Shown: positions 1 to 10,168 of the stretch, piece after piece
Position numbering within the stretch: the stretch's first letter is position 1
Layout: each line of letters begins with the position of its first letter
Origin: Pseudomonadota bacterium
GTDB lineage: Bacteria > Pseudomonadota > Gammaproteobacteria > Enterobacterales > Enterobacteriaceae
Direction: 5' to 3'
NCBI GenBank assembly: GCA_018261615.1
Contig: JAGTSE010000014.1
Span: 1 to 64,000 of the forward strand
DNA: 64,000 nucleotides
Notes under the pieces: model-generated
Database searches by the model: none
Told to the model about the DNA's origin: nothing
Seen by the model: only the letters and a program-made list of their open reading frames with translations
Translations under genes and position numbers: made by a program

Positions 1-2
1 GA

Positions 3-62
3 AACTGGCATCAGGCAGGCAAGGTGATGCTGAATCCAGAGCGGGAAAAACAGGCAGCCTAA
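3..62 (+). CDS. C-terminal end of an unidentified gene (partial)
   Basis: An open frame runs in from the left edge and ends at a TAA at 60-62. It gives 19 residues, NWHQAGKVMLNPEREKQAA. I do not recognise the protein. The fragment is charged and soluble-looking. It could be a true 3' end of a neighbouring gene or chance; only the flanking sequence would tell. Confidence 0.25.
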   Translation, partial: NWHQAGKVMLNPEREKQAA

Positions 63-390
63 ATCAACCGGGGGTGCCAACTATCTTGACACTTACCGTT
101 CATGACACGATAACCCGTAATCATCAGTGCCGCTCAATGTGGCAGTTACTGAAAAAAGTCCGGCATTTTATGGAAACTGCCAGCCCATTCCCCGGAGGAA
201 AACATGGTCAGGCAAAAGTGTAGCGGTATTAGGCGCAGCCTATTTAGTGATTGAAGAACTCGTTGTTTCAGGCGAAGAAGAGCAGATCGCGGCGATTGCA
301 ACCGTTGTGACGCCAGTGCGGAAGAGTTTGCTCTGCTGATGAAAGCGGGAGAATAACGTAATGTTGCTGTCCGGAAATGTACAATAAAAG
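63..390. other. Stretch with no convincing gene
   Basis: A 70-codon frame at 127-339 is open, but it lacks a good ribosome binding site and protein-like composition. A better ribosome site (ggagg, 195-199) precedes an ATG at 204 whose frame stops after 16 codons. One frame near 225-330 reads like an eroded protein (AVLGAAYLVIEELVVSGEEE). I read the region as decayed accessory DNA. Confidence 0.35.
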
Positions 391-425
391 AAATACCCTC
401 ATGATTGTTGTCTATGAGGGTATTT
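391..425 (-). terminator. Intrinsic terminator after the Hcp-toxin-immunity module
   Basis: Arms at 391-402 and 414-425 form a perfect 12-bp stem around an 11-base loop. Read leftward, the stem is followed by a T-rich run. It lies six bases beyond the stop of the last gene of the leftward module, so it should end that transcript. Confidence 0.7.
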
Positions 426-430
426 GGGTT

Positions 431-667
431 TTATCTTTTTTTAATTACCGCCGTTAAGTACACAACTATCGAAACTATCAATAGCGATGTTACACATAGG
501 GATAGAAAGTAATAGTTATTCCATGTGTATTCCTCAATAAATCCTAAGCGCTCCCTAAAAAACCAATAGACTTTATCTTCTGGGAAAATAATAAAAAGCA
601 TCACTAATGCCGTAGCAAATAAAAATGCCTCACTAATCCATAGCAGTACGTATTGTATCGGCTTCAT
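431..667 (-). CDS. Small membrane protein, candidate immunity to the adjacent Tlde1-like toxin
   Basis: This 78-residue protein has two strongly hydrophobic segments, roughly residues 6-27 and 52-74, with a short polar stretch between them and a basic KKR end. That predicts a two-pass inner-membrane protein with a loop able to reach the periplasm. Its ATG overlaps the toxin stop codon by one base (TAATG), so the two are translationally coupled. Position directly after a cell-wall toxin gene, small size and membrane topology fit an immunity protein of the Tldi type. No sequence signature proves this; the function is inferred from context. Confidence 0.55.
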   Translation of the reverse strand: MKPIQYVLLWISEAFLFATALVMLFIIFPEDKVYWFFRERLGFIEEYTWNNYYFLSLCVTSLLIVSIVVYLTAVIKKR

Positions 668-1143
668 TAATACACCTGTATAGTTCCAAATGCTGCTAAT
701 GACGCAGTTATTTGTATTGTAGGCGTGTTAAGCAATGCGTCACGTAGCAACATGAAATCAGATAAGCGAGGGAGAGTAATACAACCCTCACTTATCCCCT
801 TATAACCTGCTGGATGTAATCGGAAATGCCCTCTTTGAACATTGCCAATAAATGTCATGTCATCTATTTGAGCATCCTGTCTATATAGAGCAAACCATAT
901 TGATCTATCTGAACCACTAATCTCAGAGGTAATCCAATCCATAATACCAGTTACAAGACCACCAGTACCACGAGTGACAATATAATATAGTCCTGGTGGT
1001 AATGGGCCGATATTAGGTACAGCAATATCATTAGCATTATTGCGTGACCTTCCTGTACCAGAGTAGGCAGGGAAAAAACCTATTCCTGGGCAACTGAGAT
1101 TACTTAGTGCTCTACCATTTAAATGGAAGGTACATGTAATCAT
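667..1143 (-). CDS. DUF2778 / Tlde1-like L,D-transpeptidase-fold T6SS effector
   Basis: This 158-residue protein belongs by motif to the DUF2778 family, whose Salmonella member Tlde1 is a type VI effector that attacks peptidoglycan tetrapeptides in the periplasm. The L,D-transpeptidase-like active site is visible: His at 106 and 110 in GHFRLHPAGYKG, then ISEGC with Cys121. The early FHLNGRALSNLSCPG segment is also typical. There is no signal peptide, as expected for a protein delivered through Hcp. The start codon overlaps the hcp stop (ATGA), and a candidate immunity gene follows. No other type VI structural genes are in the window, so delivery would depend on an apparatus elsewhere. Confidence 0.8.
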   Translation of the reverse strand: MITCTFHLNGRALSNLSCPGIGFFPAYSGTGRSRNNANDIAVPNIGPLPPGLYYIVTRGTGGLVTGIMDWITSEISGSDRSIWFALYRQDAQIDDMTFIGNVQRGHFRLHPAGYKGISEGCITLPRLSDFMLLRDALLNTPTIQITASLAAFGTIQVY

Positions 1144-1622
1144 CTTTCATTCCAGCTATCCGAGAAGATAATATTACCATCACAGTGTTTCCACGTGATT
1201 TTCTCATAGCGTAAAGATACTGCTTCTAAGTGGTTATATTTTTCAGTTGCTGGGTTTTTACAATCATGCATCATTGGACAAATAGAGATTACTTTTACGT
1301 TCTCAAGTAACATATTAAAGTACTCTTGTTCTTGCCCTGAGTAATTAATCTTGTACCATTTAATTTCTACACTCTTTAGTGTTTGCCCTTTTGCAACAGC
1401 TTTGTATATGTATGGGCTGGATGAATCAAACTCTTTCTGAAAAGTTAACGGTGCGTGTAAACGAGTCCCGGTGATCTTACCCGTGCCATTATCTGTAGGC
1501 AAATGTAGACCATGACTAAAACCAAGAACCTCAATACTCCCTTCTCGGTCTTGTACATCAACCGATCCTTTAATATCAGCACCACCATCATCCTTCATCC
1601 ATAAGTAAGCTGGAATTGCCAT
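1140..1622 (-). CDS. hcp: Hcp-family type VI secretion tube protein
   Basis: This 160-residue protein matches the Hcp family in length and in its opening segment AIPAYLWMKDDGGADIKGSV. Hcp forms hexameric rings that stack into the inner tube of the type VI apparatus, and it carries small effectors in its lumen. The start ATG has a strong ribosome site (AAGGA) five bases upstream. The gene heads a tightly overlapping three-gene leftward unit with the DUF2778 toxin and a small membrane protein. It is an orphan copy: no tss genes, VgrG or ClpV are nearby. The unit is AT-richer than the backbone, which fits horizontal acquisition. Confidence 0.85.
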   Translation of the reverse strand: MAIPAYLWMKDDGGADIKGSVDVQDREGSIEVLGFSHGLHLPTDNGTGKITGTRLHAPLTFQKEFDSSSPYIYKAVAKGQTLKSVEIKWYKINYSGQEQEYFNMLLENVKVISICPMMHDCKNPATEKYNHLEAVSLRYEKITWKHCDGNIIFSDSWNER

Positions 1623-1737
1623 TCTTCCTTGACCTTTTATAGTTGATAAACTGATTGATCTTGTACAAATAAAGGGGGTTGTTCAAGATAGGGAATTCTG
1701 AAAAGTGTATTTTTGTTAGAAATAAAAAACATGATAG

Positions 1738-2004
1738 CTGAAGGGTCTCCATAAATCTGCGCTAATAAACCGGCACCATGTTCTGGTAGGTTCGGGCGAG
1801 TTGGTTAAGAACGGAGCTTAGCACCGTTCGTCTTAATTTTAGCGCGTAGTGTCGTAAGACATTCTGCGCTAACATCAGAGACGAGATAACACGCCGTGAT
1901 TTAATGCTGTTGGCCTGATAACTCAGATGTAATCTTTATTTTCAGCGGGATAGCCAATAAGCCACAGCACTATTGTGTTCAGCGTCGCCAGCAGGCTCAG
2001 ATCT
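1738..2004 (-). mobile_element. 3' remnant of an IS4-family insertion sequence
   Basis: Read leftward, one frame gives SLLATLNTIVLWLIGYPAEN. After a one-base slip the next frame gives SIKSRRVISSLMLAQNVLRH, running on to ...LNQLARTYQNMVPVY and a TAG at 1764-1762. This is the pattern of the C-terminal end of IS4/IS10-type transposases. The sequence after the stop begins an apparent element end with CTGAAGGGTCTCC at 1738. A related remnant lies at 11878-11975. The gene is truncated and frameshifted. Confidence 0.5.
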
Positions 2005-2040
2005 ACAGGTAATAGTGTCCGGATCGGGGGTATCCTCTGA

Positions 2041-2115
2041 CTACAAACCGGACTCAATTAACGCACTACAGGCCAGAGCGCGGAAGCCGTGACCACAAAT
2101 ATTCGGATGGATAAC
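2041..2115 (-). pseudogene. Fragment of a tyrosine recombinase (phage/island integrase)
   Basis: The leftward frame reads ICGHGFRALACSALIESGL before a stop. HGFR followed by small residues and a LIE/LLDE-like end is the HxxR box region of P4-type tyrosine integrases. Only this short piece is legible. Its place beside a tRNA-Asn fragment fits an old tRNA-integrated element. Confidence 0.4.
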
Positions 2116-2248
2116 GGCATCCTTCGTTTGTTGGTAAAACCGAAATCAAACCAGCTTTACCAGTATTTTTACCAGTAAAAGGTCATGGCTTTGAGTGGTT
2201 TTGAATAGATGAGTGTGAATCTAAAAAAGGGGGATAACCAATTGATCA

Positions 2249-2338
2249 AAAGTAAAGTTCCTTGCCCAACTTATCTTTCAGGATCCTGAAACGGTACTTA
2301 GGCGTCCAGACTATGTGGTATTTGCAACGCCAATATAC
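2249..2338 (-). mobile_element. N-terminal fragment of an IS200/IS605-type TnpA transposase
   Basis: A 29-codon leftward frame reads VYWRCKYHIVWTPKYRFRIL and goes on through KDKLGKELYF to a stop. The Y-H-I-V-W-T-P-K-Y-R string is the hallmark N-terminus of Y1 (HUH) transposases of the IS200/IS605 family. A full protein is about 140-150 residues, so only about a fifth is left. It lies 13 bases from a tRNA-Asn fragment. Confidence 0.6.
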
Positions 2339-2350
2339 ATGTGATGAACT

Positions 2351-2375
2351 GTTCTACCGACTGAACTACAGAGGA
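2351..2375 (-). pseudogene. 5' fragment (nt 1-25) of a tRNA-Asn gene
   Basis: The 25 bases are the exact reverse complement of nucleotides 1-25 of the intact tRNA-Asn at 4098-4173, after which identity stops. It is the stump of a second tRNA-Asn copy in opposite orientation, cut off by the mobile-element debris to its left. E. coli also carries several tRNA-Asn genes in this neighbourhood. Confidence 0.8.
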
Positions 2376-2456
2376 ATCGTGTGAACGGGGCGAATATTAG
2401 CGATGCTCCAGGCCCTTGTCAAAGTCTGATTTGCGTTTTTCGGCGCGTTTGCCGAA

Positions 2457-3905
2457 TTATTCTCCAGGTTGTGCAGAAATGGCGCTTTTCTGCGGCTTTG
2501 GATACTTCCACAACCATCTGCCGCTCACCATGCGCCAGTAGAAAAAGACGCCGCGCACCGCCCAGTCGAGGAACATCCCAAGCCAGACGCCAATCACACC
2601 CATACCGAGCATGATCCCCAGCGTATACCCTGCCACCACCCGGCAACCCCACATCCCAAGCATAGAAACCCACATGGCAAAACGGGCGTCGCGCGCACCT
2701 TTCAGGCCCGCAGGCAGCACCCACGACGCCGCCCAGATCGGCATAAATGCCGCATTAAGCCACAGAAGCACTTTAACCACCTCTTTTACGTCCTCTTCCT
2801 GGGTATAAAAGGAGGCGAACAGCCCGGCAAAAGGCGCAGTACCCCAGGCAATGGCCGTCAGCATCAGCGTCGAAAGCCAGAAGACATGGCGTAGCTGACG
2901 TTCCGCCTGGCCTATCTGCCCTTTACCAAGACGCTTACCGGTAATAATGGTAGACGCGGAACCCAGCGCGTTACCCGGCAGGTTAATCAGCGCCGCCACG
3001 GAGAAAGCGATAAAGTTACCGGCGATGACGTTGGTACCCATGCCCGCGACAAACATTTGCGTCAACAGTTTGCCGCCGTTAAACAGCACCGACTCAATAC
3101 TGGCCGGAATACCGATCCCCATCACTTCCCAGATAATGGAGAAGTTGAGTTTCTCAAAGTAGCTTTTCAGCGAGATCCGCAGCGCCGGGTTAAAACCAAT
3201 CATCAGCACCCAGATAATCGCCACCGCGCCAATATAGCGGGAAATGGTCAACCCCAGCCCTGCACCGGCGAAACCCATGCCTTTCCAGCCCCAAAGGCCA
3301 TAAATCAGGATGCTGCTGATAATGATGTTGAGGATATTCATCCCACCATTAATCAATAGCGGGATTTTGGTATTGCCCGCACCACGCAGCGCGCCGCTGC
3401 CAATCAGGGCAATCGCCGCCGCCGGGTAGCTGATAACGGTGAGTTCGAGGTAGGTCAGCGCCAGCGCTTTAACTTCAGCTGTCGCCGCACCGGCGATAAA
3501 GTCGACGATTTGTGTGCCAAAGTAGTGGATCACCGCTGCCAGTACAATGGCAAACAAGGTCATGATCACCAGCGACTGCCGCGCTGCCGCCCTCGCCCGC
3601 TCACCATCCAGTTTGCCAAGGCTGAAAGCCACCACTACCGTCGTACCTAAATCAATGGCGGCAAAAAAAGACATCACCACCATATTGAAGCTGTCTGCCA
3701 GACCAACGCCCGCCATCGCTTCTTTACCAAGCCAGCTCACCAGAAACGTGCTGAGCACGCCCATCATCAAAACACAGGTATTTTCCAGGAAGATTGGTAC
3801 GGCAAGGGGCGTGATTTCTCGCCAGAATAATACACGGTAACTTTTACGTTTTCTGTACCAGGGCGTACGTATGACGGCCTGGCGTAAGGGAGTGACGAGG
3901 TTCAA
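2457..3905 (-). CDS. yeeO: MATE-family efflux pump YeeO/EmmdR
   Basis: This 482-residue protein has about twelve hydrophobic segments in the two-fold MATE arrangement, from LFWREITPLAVPIFLENT at residues 27-44 to the last segment near residue 450. MATE pumps are inner-membrane antiporters driven by Na+ or H+. The closest relatives I recognise are E. coli YeeO, which exports flavin mononucleotide and FAD, and Klebsiella EmmdR, a multidrug exporter. E. coli YeeO is listed longer at its N-terminus; here the start is an ATG followed by a basic amphipathic leader. It lies beside tRNA-Asn, the same place as in E. coli, which supports the assignment. Confidence 0.85.
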   Translation of the reverse strand: MNLVTPLRQAVIRTPWYRKRKSYRVLFWREITPLAVPIFLENTCVLMMGVLSTFLVSWLGKEAMAGVGLADSFNMVVMSFFAAIDLGTTVVVAFSLGKLDGERARAAARQSLVIMTLFAIVLAAVIHYFGTQIVDFIAGAATAEVKALALTYLELTVISYPAAAIALIGSGALRGAGNTKIPLLINGGMNILNIIISSILIYGLWGWKGMGFAGAGLGLTISRYIGAVAIIWVLMIGFNPALRISLKSYFEKLNFSIIWEVMGIGIPASIESVLFNGGKLLTQMFVAGMGTNVIAGNFIAFSVAALINLPGNALGSASTIITGKRLGKGQIGQAERQLRHVFWLSTLMLTAIAWGTAPFAGLFASFYTQEEDVKEVVKVLLWLNAAFMPIWAASWVLPAGLKGARDARFAMWVSMLGMWGCRVVAGYTLGIMLGMGVIGVWLGMFLDWAVRGVFFYWRMVSGRWLWKYPKPQKSAISAQPGE

Positions 3906-4097
3906 AATGGTCCTTAGCCGCGAAAGGTGAAATCACATTTCAAATAATGAGGGAGAACCACTGATCCTGCAAAGCATTTACACCGAAAATTGGTGTTTAT
4001 TAGGTCAAACTGTCGATGGATTCAGCAGTCAGCTCGTTATCGCTAAAATGAGGTTTGACAAAAGATTTTTCGCCGTTAAGATAGGCCTCCACACGAT

Positions 4098-4173
4098 TCC
4101 TCTGTAGTTCAGTCGGTAGAACGGCGGACTGTTAATCCGTATGTCACTGGTTCGAGTCCAGTCAGAGGAGCCA
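4098..4173 (+). tRNA. tRNA-Asn (anticodon GTT)
   Basis: The 76-base gene begins TCCTCTGTAGTTC and ends GAGGAGCCA with CCA encoded. The anticodon GTT lies at 4131-4133, and the T loop reads GGTTCGAGTCC. The acceptor stem pairs TCCTCTG with CAGAGGA. This tRNA-Asn locus is a known integration hotspot in enterobacteria, and debris of a second copy lies on the left. Confidence 0.97.
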
Positions 4174-4178
4174 GCTTT

Positions 4179-4212
4179 AAAAAAGCAGACGTTCACCGAC
4201 GTCTGCTTTTTT
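4179..4212 (+). terminator. Intrinsic terminator of tRNA-Asn
   Basis: AAAAGCAGACG and CGTCTGCTTTTT form a stem of about 11 bp directly after the tRNA, with the T run on the right arm. Confidence 0.85.
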
Positions 4213-4391
4213 GCATTTCTCTCAGTTGGTTATCCCTTCTTTCGCGTTCACTAAAAACCACTCGAAGCCATCTGAGCACCAGTGCTGGTTACTTTCAACT
4301 ACCGCCACACGCCCCCTGTGGCACGCTTGCTGTGAGGAGAAGCAGGGTTACTCTCAAGAAGCAGATTATAGGTTGAGCGAGTTCTTTATCG

Positions 4392-5606
4392 TTACTGTTT
4401 AGAGTCAAACCAGATTTTCCAAAGCGGGACTGCCGTGGCAAAGGTGCCTCTATGCGTCGTTTTACCGGTGGATATGGCCTCAACCAACGTATTACCTGTT
4501 CCCATAGACTGTGCATAAGTCATTGCCATTTTACCTACCCCTATGGTGATCGCTTCATCAGCTTCTCCGTAGTAGTTGTGTACCGGAGAAGCGATCACCC
4601 ACCGATAGGCCTGGGCATTGCTAATTAGCCGACCATAGGCAGAATTAGCGAAATATTGCGGGTCGAAATATTCAGGACGAATAAGTTTGTGCAGGTCAGA
4701 AGTAATATCTGCTGGATTAAAAGGTTGGCGGTCATAGGCTTTTTTCGCCACATCATAATATTCATCGGTAATAACAGAGTGTGCCAGGCCTGGAATACCG
4801 TAATAGTTTTCATAGGCAAAGGCCGAAAGTATCACAATACTATTTAACCAGTCCGCATCAAATTTGCGCGGGAATGAAAGAAATCCATTCATGAGGGCAA
4901 AAACATCTAATGGTGCGCTGGCGGTTGCCGTCGCCTGTACTTTCATTCCTATAGCTTCGAGTTTTTCAAGCAATGCCATGGTCACAAAACCACCTTGTGA
5001 CCATCCCGCCAAAAAAAGATGAGGATTTTCCAGCCCCATTTGCGCCAGAACCTGCCGCGATGAGTTAATCATGTCATAGGTTGCCTGCTGGTGACTGGCT
5101 TTTACCATATAACCTTCGGGTTCAGTGGAGACTCCCAGGCCAAAATAATCAGCCCCAATAACAATATAGCCCTGTGAGGCAAACTGCGCGATCATCAATT
5201 GCGTCTCAGGAGATTCATCAGGAAAAGAGGGAACCTGGTGTTTTCCATAAACAGTCCCATGTTGGTAAGAAACCATTGGAAAAGATTTTCCCGCGGTGTC
5301 AGGAATGGCAAGCAGTCCTGAGGTCATCGTGGGTTTGTTGCCGTGTTCAGGAATAGATGAAGGATAGATCACTCGATAAAGCTTAACGGCATTTTTGGCC
5401 GGGGTGTATTTCACATTAACGCCTGAAAATGCGGGTGTATCAACTGTCAATATTTTATTCAAACGATCTACGTCCCAGCGGCCAATAAGCTCATAGGTTA
5501 TCCCATCGGAAACTTTAATCGGTTGCTGCGTTGTCTCTTGTGCAAATGCCGATACCGCAAAAAGCGCCAGCAACATATAGAAGAAATAATTAAAAGCTCT
5601 TAACAT
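4392..5606 (-). CDS. Secreted alpha/beta hydrolase (lipase/esterase-like)
   Basis: The product is about 404 residues. It has a signal peptide (FFYMLLALFAVSAFA before QE) and an alpha/beta-hydrolase core. The nucleophile elbow GWSQGG holds the serine near residue 203, and an oxyanion segment SYQHGTVYG comes earlier. An Asp in NYYGEADEA and a late His in KTTHRGTF can complete the triad. Two in-frame ATGs lie six bases apart; the inner one (5606) is chosen because AAGGGG stands at proper spacing to it and abuts the outer one. It resembles secretory lipases and periplasmic esterases; the substrate is unknown. It stands alone between tRNA-Asn and a decayed tRNA-like end, so it is probably acquired cargo. 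Confidence 0.65.
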   Translation of the reverse strand: MLRAFNYFFYMLLALFAVSAFAQETTQQPIKVSDGITYELIGRWDVDRLNKILTVDTPAFSGVNVKYTPAKNAVKLYRVIYPSSIPEHGNKPTMTSGLLAIPDTAGKSFPMVSYQHGTVYGKHQVPSFPDESPETQLMIAQFASQGYIVIGADYFGLGVSTEPEGYMVKASHQQATYDMINSSRQVLAQMGLENPHLFLAGWSQGGFVTMALLEKLEAIGMKVQATATASAPLDVFALMNGFLSFPRKFDADWLNSIVILSAFAYENYYGIPGLAHSVITDEYYDVAKKAYDRQPFNPADITSDLHKLIRPEYFDPQYFANSAYGRLISNAQAYRWVIASPVHNYYGEADEAITIGVGKMAMTYAQSMGTGNTLVEAISTGKTTHRGTFATAVPLWKIWFDSKQ

Positions 5607-5961
5607 TCCCATCCCCTTATCTTTTTATATACATAATATTAAATTCATGAAAAATAACGTCTATTCTATTGCGTCCATTACCTGTAAAAATGCAATCCAC
5701 TTAATTAAAAACCATTATTTACTCAAAAATGAGCACTGTCGGGAATAATGATTAAAAAGACATTCTTAAGCCCCGTCTGATCGTACAATAACACCCGTTT
5801 TTTTAAATGCAATCCAGTGAAGCAGATAAAATTTCTTATGTGAAGTTAGTTGAAAAATCGCAGGTCTAAATAACTGCGCCTAATACCGCTATACTTTTGC
5901 CTGCCCATGTTTACCTCCGGGGAAAGGGCTGACGGTTTCCATAAAAGTTACTGGCTAAGGC

Positions 5962-5981
5962 GATCCCAGTCATAGGAGCCA
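5962..5981 (+). pseudogene. Decayed tRNA-Asn 3' end
   Basis: Twenty bases ending GGAGCCA match the last 20 bases of tRNA-Asn at 17 positions. An ACTGG block upstream resembles the T arm, and a terminator follows as it does after the real tRNA. It may be an old attachment-site copy left by an integrated element or a dead tRNA gene. Confidence 0.55.
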
Positions 5982-5991
5982 GATTTAAGAA

Positions 5992-6016
5992 TCCTGCTTT
6001 CGAGCAGGCTTTTTGC
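5992..6016 (+). terminator. Intrinsic terminator after the tRNA-Asn-like remnant
   Basis: CCTGCT and AGCAGG pair around a TTCG tetraloop and are followed by CTTTTTGCTTTT. Confidence 0.7.
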
Positions 6017-6130
6017 TTTTTGGCGTTTACCGTGCGTCACGCTTGCAGACAGTTGCGAACCTCATCACAAAACCGTATTTTGGATACTCTTCGCCTGCTG
6101 AGTGTTTATCACGTTGATTGTTGAGGGAAA

Positions 6131-6463
6131 ATGGAATCGTTATTTGTCTACGGCACGCTGCGTCCCGGCTGTTCTAATGCACATATCCTGGAAAACATCG
6201 GCGGTGAATGGCTGCCGGGCTACGTCACTGGTACGTTTTACGCTCGTGGCTGGGAAGCTGCCGCCGATTTTCCTGGCATCGTACTGGATAAAAACGGCTC
6301 ACCGGTACATGGTTATCTGTTTTTGTCCAACAACCTTACTGCGCACTGGCCGATGCTGGATGAATTTGAAGAGGGCTACGATCGCGTTTTGGTCGAGGTC
6401 ACCACCGCTGAGGGCAAGCGCGTCAGTGCATGGATTTACCAGTTACAGCCGCGATCTACATAA
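6131..6463 (+). CDS. Gamma-glutamylcyclotransferase-family protein (YtfP/GGCT-like)
   Basis: This 110-residue protein has the family hallmarks: YGTLRPG at residues 7-13 for binding the gamma-glutamyl group, PGIV near 48 and the acidic pair in DEFEEGYDR (Glu80/81), the usual catalytic acid region. Members release 5-oxoproline from gamma-glutamyl compounds or act as small-molecule cyclotransferases. The start ATG has a GAGGG site upstream. It is monocistronic, on the opposite strand to the flanking genes. The substrate cannot be read from sequence. Confidence 0.75.
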   Translation: MESLFVYGTLRPGCSNAHILENIGGEWLPGYVTGTFYARGWEAAADFPGIVLDKNGSPVHGYLFLSNNLTAHWPMLDEFEEGYDRVLVEVTTAEGKRVSAWIYQLQPRST

Positions 6464-6586
6464 CCCGCACAGGGCCGCATCGGCAACAGAAGACTCACCC
6501 CGACTATTAGATGGTTGATTATTTCCGTGGTTTTACGTCGGTATGAAAATCACTGGAATGCTGACGAAAAAATGTCTTTCGGTATT

Positions 6587-6749
6587 TATACTCGTCATAC
6601 TTCAAGTTGCATGTGCGTTAGCTTTTTTATTCGGCTCATCCCTCAGCCTAAAGGGCCGCCGCAAGCGGCGTTCAAAATGCCAACACATTTTGTGTGAGCA
6701 CTGCCCAGCTCCAAAATGGCAAATAAAATAGACTAATGGGATAGGCTCT
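6587..6749. repeat. Enterobacterial intergenic palindromic element, copy C
   Basis: It begins TATACTCGTCATACTTCAAG, the inverted form of the end of the element at 32604-32730. It contains GC-rich self-complementary stretches and ends with TAATGGGATAGGCTCT, whose complement recurs at 32960-32978. It is a non-coding dispersed repeat, of the kind common between genes in this family. Confidence 0.6.
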
Positions 6750-6762
6750 AAACATCTTTAAA

Positions 6763-6786
6763 TAAAAAGGCCTGCTGTGTGCAGGC
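6763..6786 (-). terminator. Intrinsic terminator after the porin gene
   Basis: GCCTGC and GCAGGC pair around ACACA and, read leftward, are followed by CTTTTTATTT. It lies 18 bases past the original stop codon of the porin frame, showing that the gene once ran to 6804. Confidence 0.75.
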
Positions 6787-6803
6787 ACAGAATTTTTAAT
6801 TTA

Positions 6804-8933
<2,130 letters not shown>

Positions 8934-9959
8934 TTAATCGCGCCAGCCCATAGCCGGGGCCACATGCTTAATAATCGATTCGATAACATGCACGTTGTAA
9001 TCAACGCCCAACTGATTCGGCACGGTCAACAATAAGGTATCGGCTTCAGCAATCGCCTCGTCCTGTTTCAGCATTTCAACCAGTTTTTCCGGCTCTGCCG
9101 CATAGCTACGGCCAAAGACCGCGCGGGTTTTCTCATCAAGGAACCCCACTTTGTCCTGATCGTTCCGGCTGCTGCCGAAATAAGCGCGGTCGCGATCGTC
9201 CATCAGCGCAAAAATGCTGCGGCTGACGGAAACGCGCGGCGTACGCTGGTGTCCCGCTTCCTCCCAGGCCGCACGATACGCGCGGATCTGCTGCGCCTGC
9301 TGAATGTGGAACGGCTCGCCGGTTTCATCATCTTTCAGCGTAGAGCTTTGCAAATTCATCCCCAGTTTTGCTGCCCAGACTGCGGTCGCATTAGAACCTG
9401 CCCCCCACCAGATACGTTCACGCAAGCCCGCGGAATAAGGTTCCAGACGTAAAAGCCCCGGCGGATTCGGAAACATCGGCTGCGGATTTGGCGTAGCGAA
9501 CCCTTCACCTTTCAGGATCTCTAGCAACGTTTCGGTGCGATGACGCGCCATGTCGGCCTCACTTTCGCCTTCGGCGGGTTGATAACCGAAATAGCGCCAG
9601 CCATCAACCACCTGCTCTGGCGAACCCCGACTGATCCCCAGTTGTAGGCGACCGCCTGAAATGAGGTCTGCCGCGCCTGCGTCTTCGGCCATATAGAGCG
9701 GGTTTTCATAGCGCATATCAATAACACCGGTGCCGATCTCGATATTGCGGGTTTTCGCACCGATGGCTGCCAGCAGCGGGAAAGGAGAACTGAGCTGACG
9801 GGCGAAATGATGGACACGGAAATAGGCGCCGTCCGCGCCCAGCTCTTCAGCGGCAACCGCCAGATCGATGGATTGCAACAGTGCATCAGCAGCTGAGCGA
9901 GTAGCGGATTGCGCTGAAGGCGTCCAGTGACCAAAGGTCAAAAATCCGATCTTTTTCAT
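8934..9959 (-). CDS. Luciferase-like (LLM-class) flavin-dependent oxidoreductase
   Basis: This 341-residue protein has the bacterial-luciferase TIM-barrel pattern. It has an N-terminal strand KKIGFLTFGHW, an EELGADGAYFRVHHF block typical of FMN/F420-type monooxygenases, GTGVIDMRYENPLYMAEDA and the SGGRLQLGISRGSPEQV segment that contacts the cofactor phosphate. Members use reduced flavin and oxygen to oxidise small molecules; the substrate is unknown. It is a cytoplasmic, single-gene unit upstream of erfK on the same strand but separated by about 200 bases. Confidence 0.8.
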   Translation of the reverse strand: MKKIGFLTFGHWTPSAQSATRSAADALLQSIDLAVAAEELGADGAYFRVHHFARQLSSPFPLLAAIGAKTRNIEIGTGVIDMRYENPLYMAEDAGAADLISGGRLQLGISRGSPEQVVDGWRYFGYQPAEGESEADMARHRTETLLEILKGEGFATPNPQPMFPNPPGLLRLEPYSAGLRERIWWGAGSNATAVWAAKLGMNLQSSTLKDDETGEPFHIQQAQQIRAYRAAWEEAGHQRTPRVSVSRSIFALMDDRDRAYFGSSRNDQDKVGFLDEKTRAVFGRSYAAEPEKLVEMLKQDEAIAEADTLLLTVPNQLGVDYNVHVIESIIKHVAPAMGWRD

Positions 9960-10168
9960 GGCTTCGGGGGTCCTGTTAGGAAAAACGCGGCAGGCGGAAT
10001 ATATTTACGCCACATACCGATATATGCGTCGCTTATCCTGCCCTTGACTCCCCCTACTCTACGCACTATCTGATGCAAATAAATATCATTTATTTAACAT
10101 TAAGCTTCAAATTAATTGATACCCGCTGCGGGATGGCTCTCCGACTGCGCAACCAGCCCGCCGCCAGA

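Noticed and set aside
127..339. 70-codon plus-strand frame near the left edge
   Set aside because: No ribosome site, no recognisable family, and a better ribosome site nearby leads to a short dead frame.
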